Of a DNA stretch of 64,000 nt, positions 58,942 to 64,000 are shown piece by piece. The position numbers and the translations under genes were made by a program. A model generated the notes under the pieces. The model worked only from the letters and a program-made list of their open reading frames with translations, was not told the origin of the DNA and did not search any database. Each line of letters begins with the position of its first letter. Within the stretch, counting starts at the first letter, position 1. Source of the stretch: Saccharum officinarum (taxonomy: Eukaryota; Streptophyta; Magnoliopsida; Poales; Poaceae); NCBI GenBank assembly GCA_020631735.1, contig CM036209.1:438743-502742 (forward strand), read 5' to 3'.

Positions 58942-61900
58942 ATGGCAAACACTCGCCGTGCCACGTATGAGGCCGCTGAAACTGGTGGCAACGGTGCAGG
59001 GGCTGGTGGGGGTGGTGCAAACAACGTCAACCACCAGGAGCCACAGCCAGAGCCACAATTGCCCCTCCTCCACCGCTCACTGCAGAAGTGTTCTTCGCAC
59101 AGTTCCTGGGAAGCCAGCGCAACGCCGAGCAGTCACAAAGGAATATGGAAGATTTTCTGCGTACCATCGCTGAAAATGTTCAGAGAGGAAATAATCAAGG
59201 TGGTGGCCATGGAGTGAACCAGTACAGCAATTTCAAGGATTTCATGGATACTAGGCCACCTATTTTTAAGGAAGCAGCCGAGCCACTCGACGCTGAAGAA
59301 TGGATCAACACTATGGAAGATAAGTTCCGTGTGTTGAGACTGACAAAAGTTCTGAAAACAGAATATGCTGCACATTAGCTACAGGGACCGACAGGGATGT
59401 GGTGGAAGCATCACCGCACCACCTTTCCTCCCAATGCCCAGATTACTTGGAGAGAATTCACTGAAGTGTTTAGGGGAGTTTATATTCCCCCAGGGTTGGT
59501 TGAGATGAAGCTCAAAGAGTTCTTGGCCTTAAATCAGGGTACCAAGACTGTAACACAGTATCTGCATGCCTTTAATAGCTTGTGCCGCTATGCTCCAGAC
59601 ATGGTCGACACAGATGCAAAGAGAATTGCTAGTTTCAAGAGAGGGTTAAGTCTGAAGATGATGAAGCATGTGGGTACCAATACCCGCGCCAGGTTCAATG
59701 ACTTTGTCAGTGACTGTTTGAAACAAGAAAAGAACAACAACGCCTACACTGCATCCAAGAATCGCAAGAGGGTGTTTGAGTCAGGACCATCCCAGTCCAG
59801 AGTTGTCACTGCAAACCGTCTTTCTTATCGTCCGTCCGCACCTGGTGCAAGGTTTAGGCCTCCACAGGATAAAACTCAGAACTACAAGGGACCACAGAAA
59901 CCGTACAAGATGGTCATGCCGCCAGCAAAGATCACCGCAGCTGTAGAACAGAGCAACTCCAAGGGAGCAATAGGATCTGCTAGTACAGTGAAGGGGCCCT
60001 GCTACAATTGTGGTTAGCCAGGCCACTTTTCAAAGTTCTGCCCTTATCCGCCTAGAAAGAAGCAACAGACTTACACTGCCCGTGTACACCATACCACCAT
60101 TGATGAGATTCCTGAGGGAGAACCTATAACTGCCGGTAAGTTTCTTGTTAACCATCACCCTACAATTGTTCTATTTGATTCTGGATCCTCGCATTCTTTT
60201 ATGAGTCAAGCATTTGCACGGAAGCATGAACAACTATGCACAGAATTGAGTTATGGTTATCGTATAAGTTCAGCCGGGGCTGATGTGTTAACCAATAAGA
60301 TGGTTAGAGGGGCAACCCTTGAGTTAGGTTGTCGGAAGTTCCGAGTGAACCTGATAGTTATGCCTGGACTAGTTTTGGATGTAATAATAGGAATGAACTG
60401 GATGAAGAACTGGGGGGCAGTCATAGATACAAGCAGCCGGTTGCTTACCCTTAAGTATCCCCAGGGAGAGGGTACTTTTCAGGTACCATTGTCCGAAAGA
60501 ACAGACCTTGTGAGTGTGACCTGTGCCATGAAAGTTGTTCCTATCCGCCAGATCCCGGTAGTGTGTGAGTTCCCGGATGTGTTTCCAGACGAGTTACCTA
60601 GCCTTCCTCCAGATAGAGATGTTGAGTTTGGAATCGAGTTGATCCCCGGGACAGCTCCTATTTCGAGGAGACCCTATCGGATGCCTCCGGATGAGTTAGC
60701 TGAGCTGAAGAAGCAACTGGAAGAATTGCTAAAGAAGGGGTTTATCCGACCGAGTAAGTCTGAATGGGGATGTCCTGCCTTGTTCGTGAAGAAAAAGAAA
60801 GAGGGTACTCTGAGAATGTGTGTGGATTATCGACCTCTTAATGCTGTAACTATCAAGAATAAATATCCTTTGCCTCATATCGACGTTTTGTTTGATCAGT
60901 TGGCTAAAGCTAGGGTGTTCTCCAAGATAGACCTAAGATCAGGGTATCATCAGATAAAGATCAGGCCACAAGATGTCCCGAAAACCGCTTTTTCTACCAG
61001 ATACGGGTTGTACGAGTATCTTGTTATGTCTTTTGGCTTAACAAATGCTCCTGCATACTTTATGTATCTAATGAATACGGTTTTCATGCCAGAGTTGGAT
61101 AAGTTTGTAGTTGTCTTTATTGATGACATTTTAGTATACTCTGAGAGTGAGAAAGATCATGAAGAGCATCTGAGAATTGTCTTGACCAGACTGAGAGATC
61201 ATAAGTTGTATGCTAAGTTCAGCAAATGTGAATTTTGGTTGAAGAAAGTTCCTTTCCTTGGTCATATTCTATCTGAGAATGGAGTTTCGGTAGATCCGAG
61301 CAAAGTGCAAGAGGTTATGGATTGGAAAACTCCAACCACAGTGCCAGAAGTCAGGAGTTTCCTAGGGTTAGCTGGTTACTATCGCCGCTTTATCCTAGAC
61401 TTCTCGAAGATTGCTAAGCCGATGACAAGTCTGTTACAGAAAGATCACAAGTTTGTGTGGACAGAGGAGTGTGAGACAGCTTTCCACACCTTGCGGAAAC
61501 TGTTGACCACTGCTCCAGTTCTTGCACAGCCAGACATCGAGAAACCTTTTGATGTGTTCTATGACGCATCAAAAACAGGATTAGGCTGTGTTCTGATGCA
61601 AGAAGGAAGAGTCATTGCTTATGCCTCCCGTCAGTTGAGAAAACATGAAATCAATTATCCGACACATGATCTTGAGCTTGCCGCCGTGGTGCATGCCTTA
61701 AAGATTTGGAGACACTATTTACTTGGTAATGTGTGCAACATTTTCACCGATCATAAGAGTCTCAAGTACATTTTCACCCAACCAGAATTGAACATGAGAC
61801 AGCGAAGATGGTTAGAACTAATTAAAGATTACAACTTGAATGTACAGTATCACCCTGGGAAAGCCAATGTGGTAGCTGATGCTTTGAGTAGAAAGACACA

Positions 61901-63459
61901 TTGTCTAAATATGCAACCCTTACTCGAAGATGGTTTTAATCTAATGCATCCTGTCGTGTTACATAGTATTCAGATCAGTTGCACCTTAGAGAGTAAGATA
62001 ATAGAAGGTCAGAAAGCAGACAAAGGGATATTCCACATCAAAAAAAATTAAAGAAGAACCTTCAAAACACTTCAGAGTGGACGAGCAGGACGTGTTATGG
62101 TTCGACAACCGTCTTGTTGTTCCAAAGGATAGAGAGCTTAAGAATAAAATTATGGATGAAGCCCATCACTCTAAGTTGTCCATTTATCCTGGCAGTGGTA
62201 AAATGTATCAAGAACTAAGACCTCACTATTGGTGGACAAAGATGAAGAAGGAAATTGCAGCTTATGTAGCCAGATGTGACACATGTTGTCGAGTGAAAGC
62301 TATTCACATGAAACCTGCTGGATTGTTGCAACCTTTGTCAGTACCTAGTTGGAAGTGGGATGATATAAGTATGGATTTCATCACAGGTTTGCCCACTACT
62401 CAGAAAGGCCATGATTCGATTTGGGTAATCGTGAATCGTCTTACCAAGACAGCCCACTTTTTGCCTGTAAAGACAGTTTATAGACCACCTTAATATGCCG
62501 AGAAGTATATTGCGGAGATTGTGAGATTGCATGGCATACCGAAGACTATCGTGTCTGACAGAGGGTCACAGTTCACTGCTCACTTTTGGGAGCATTTGCA
62601 CAAAGGTTTGGGAACGAGTCTGATTCGTAGCACTGCCTATCATCCTCAAACAGATGGTCAGACTGAAAGAGTTAATGCTGTTTTGGAGGATATGTTAAGA
62701 GCTTGTGTGTTGTCTTCCAGAGGTTCATGGGAGTCGTGGTTACCTTTAGCAGAATTCGCGTATAATAATAGCTATCAAGAAAGTATCAAGATGGCACCTT
62801 TTGAGGCTCTGTATGGCCGAAAGTGTAGAACACCTTTAAACTAGATTGAGCCAGGGGAAAGAAGGTATTATGGTATTGATTTTGTGGAAGAAGCCGAAAA
62901 GAAAGTTCATATCATTCAGCAAAATATGAGAGCAGCTCAGTCACGTCAGAAAAGTTATGCGGATAAAAGAAGGAGACCACTTGTGTTTGAAGTTGGTGAC
63001 TATGTTTATCTGAAAGTCACGCCAATGAAGAAGCGGTTTGGAATACGCAGAAAGCTTGCCGCCAGATTTGTAGGACCCTACAAAATCTTAGAAAGGAAGG
63101 GTCCAGTGGCTTACAAATTAGAATTACCAGAATCAATGGATGCTATATTCCTAGTTTTTCACGTATCACATCTCAAGAAATGTTTACGCGTTCCAGAGGA
63201 AATAATTGAACCTCGAGGCATAAAACTTAAGTCAGATCTGGTGTATCGTGAGCAGCCAATTTGAGTTTTGGATTCCAAAGAAAGGGCTATTCGAAACAGT
63301 GTGGTGAAAACATATAAGATACAATGGAGTCATCATGATGAGGGAGATGCATCTTGGGAAACGAGTGAATACCTACAAAAAGCATACGAAGATTTTTATA
63401 ATAAATGGTTCGTAACCCAAATCTCGGGACGAGATTTTTATAAGGGGGGAGGGCTGTAA
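58942..63459 (+). pseudogene. C Gag-Pol, two frameshifts and five in-frame stops
   Basis: Gag (MANTRRATYEAAETGGN), CCHC region with its second half after a stop (about 59998-60050), protease [11 protein letters not shown] (about 60168-60202), [12 protein letters not shown] (about 61110-61145), RNase H ([10 protein letters not shown] to ADALSRK), integrase [29 protein letters not shown], and a chromodomain (YKIQWSHHDEGDASWE). Single-base losses occur near 59063 and 62045. Stops at 59376, 60015, 62491, 62842 and 63262 correspond to CAG, CAG, CAA, TGG and CGA in relatives. The long middle frame (60201-62051) is intact. The frame ends with TAA in the first bases of the 3' LTR. Confidence 0.9.
63443..63454 (+). 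promoter_or_regulatory. C polypurine tract
   Basis: AAGGGGGGAGGGC directly before TGTAACACTCC. Confidence 0.85.
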
Positions 63460-64000
63460 CACTCCGGTGTTACGCAAGCATTTGCATTGCAAATCATGAG
63501 CATAACATGTCATGGCATTCATAATCATATGTGCTTAGGGTGTACCTTTAATAAACTAAAAATGTGGAAACTAGTATTGCATAACATGTTGTGATAATGT
63601 GCTAATGACATTCATCAAATTTGTGCAACTATAAATTTCATATCACTTATAATTATAAGGAAAATTTTTGGAGCCACTAAATCACTCAAAGTTTTGTCAA
63701 AGATTTGTTTAAAAAAGTTATTTGAAAATATTAAAAAATCCTCCCTAAATTAGCTTTTATTCTAAAAATCAAAATCTGTTAGGAATTTTTAGTTGGCCCC
63801 TTAATCAAAGTTGGAGAGAATTAAATTCTAAACAACTTTCATTTTTGGGTCATTTTTAGAAAAGGTCCTTTTCTTGCTCAAAATGAGATTTGAAAACGAT
63901 TATTTGAAATTATTTGAAAATATGAAAATGGAAATTCAATTTCTAACCTAAACGGGCCGCCGCCTCAGTTTTGGCCTGCTGCTGGAAGCGGCCCAGCTCC
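63455..64000 (+). repeat. C 3' LTR, first 546 bp
   Basis: Matches 53030 onward with scattered substitutions and small indels (for example TTTAAAAAAG against TTTAAAATG near 63708). Cut by the window end at the start of the GC island. Confidence 0.93.

Larger units (their letters stand above)
53030..64000 (+). mobile_element. C: Tekay-like chromovirus, complete except for 3' LTR
   Basis: 5' LTR 53030-56828, primer site 56831-56842, leader, decayed ORF1 with H3-like start (57618), Gag-Pol 58942-63459, polypurine tract 63443-63454, and 3' LTR from 63455 to the window edge. The visible 546 bp of the 3' LTR differ from the 5' LTR by a modest number of substitutions and indels. ACACC (53025-53029) may be the left target-site copy. 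Confidence 0.92.

Overview
The window is repeat-filled plant DNA, most likely pericentromeric or other heterochromatic sequence of a grass. The evidence is nested Ty3/gypsy LTR retrotransposons of the chromovirus (Tekay/Del-like) and Tat lineages, tRNA-iMet primer sites, 4-5 kb LTRs and very GC-rich patches of grass type. I found no host gene, rRNA or tRNA gene. Two runs of exactly 100 N (20064-20163 and 48863-48962) are scaffold gaps.

Layout: (1) 1-10098, minus-strand non-autonomous Tekay-like element ('El1'): 31 bp of 3' LTR, a 4.7 kb internal region without coding capacity and a 5.3 kb 5' LTR. (2) 10099-10820, remnant of a Tat-lineage reverse transcriptase. (3) 10821-20063, plus-strand element 'B' (5' LTR, leader, ORF1, Gag to RT), cut by gap 1. 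(4) 20164-34841, minus-strand element 'A', complete, young and nearly intact. (5) 34842-35087, Tat LTR fragment into which A inserted. (6) 35088-40074, plus-strand element 'D', old and 5'-truncated. (7) 40075-48862, minus-strand element 'E' (3' LTR and Gag-Pol) inserted in the 3' LTR of D and cut by gap 2. (8) 48963 to about 52212, remnants of another chromovirus-like family 'F'. (9) about 52213-53029, Tekay LTR fragment. (10) 53030-64000, plus-strand element 'C', complete except for its 3' LTR, which runs off the window.

The most striking content is an extra gene (ORF1) between leader and gag. In A it is an intact 350-residue protein. After the start Met its N-terminus copies the histone H3 tail: residues 1-12 of H3 are identical and an APR-x-QLA continuation follows. 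It then has a dsRBD-like segment, a long coiled coil and an acidic C-terminal tail. The H3-like start also occurs in B and C, which belong to different subfamilies. The K9 context (TARKSTG) is invariant, while the positions of acetylatable K14 and K18 are R and H. The same elements encode an integrase with a C-terminal chromodomain, the domain class that reads H3 tails. This suggests a retrotransposon-encoded histone mimic.

A second layer of structure lies in the RNA. Every leader has a consensus splice donor, and consensus acceptors directly abut the ORF1 and gag start codons. Every LTR carries two short hairpins, one supported by compensatory changes between families. Together they suggest one genomic RNA and at least two spliced mRNAs, for the H3-like protein and for Gag-Pol. 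All lineage and function statements come from reading motifs by eye; no database search was possible.
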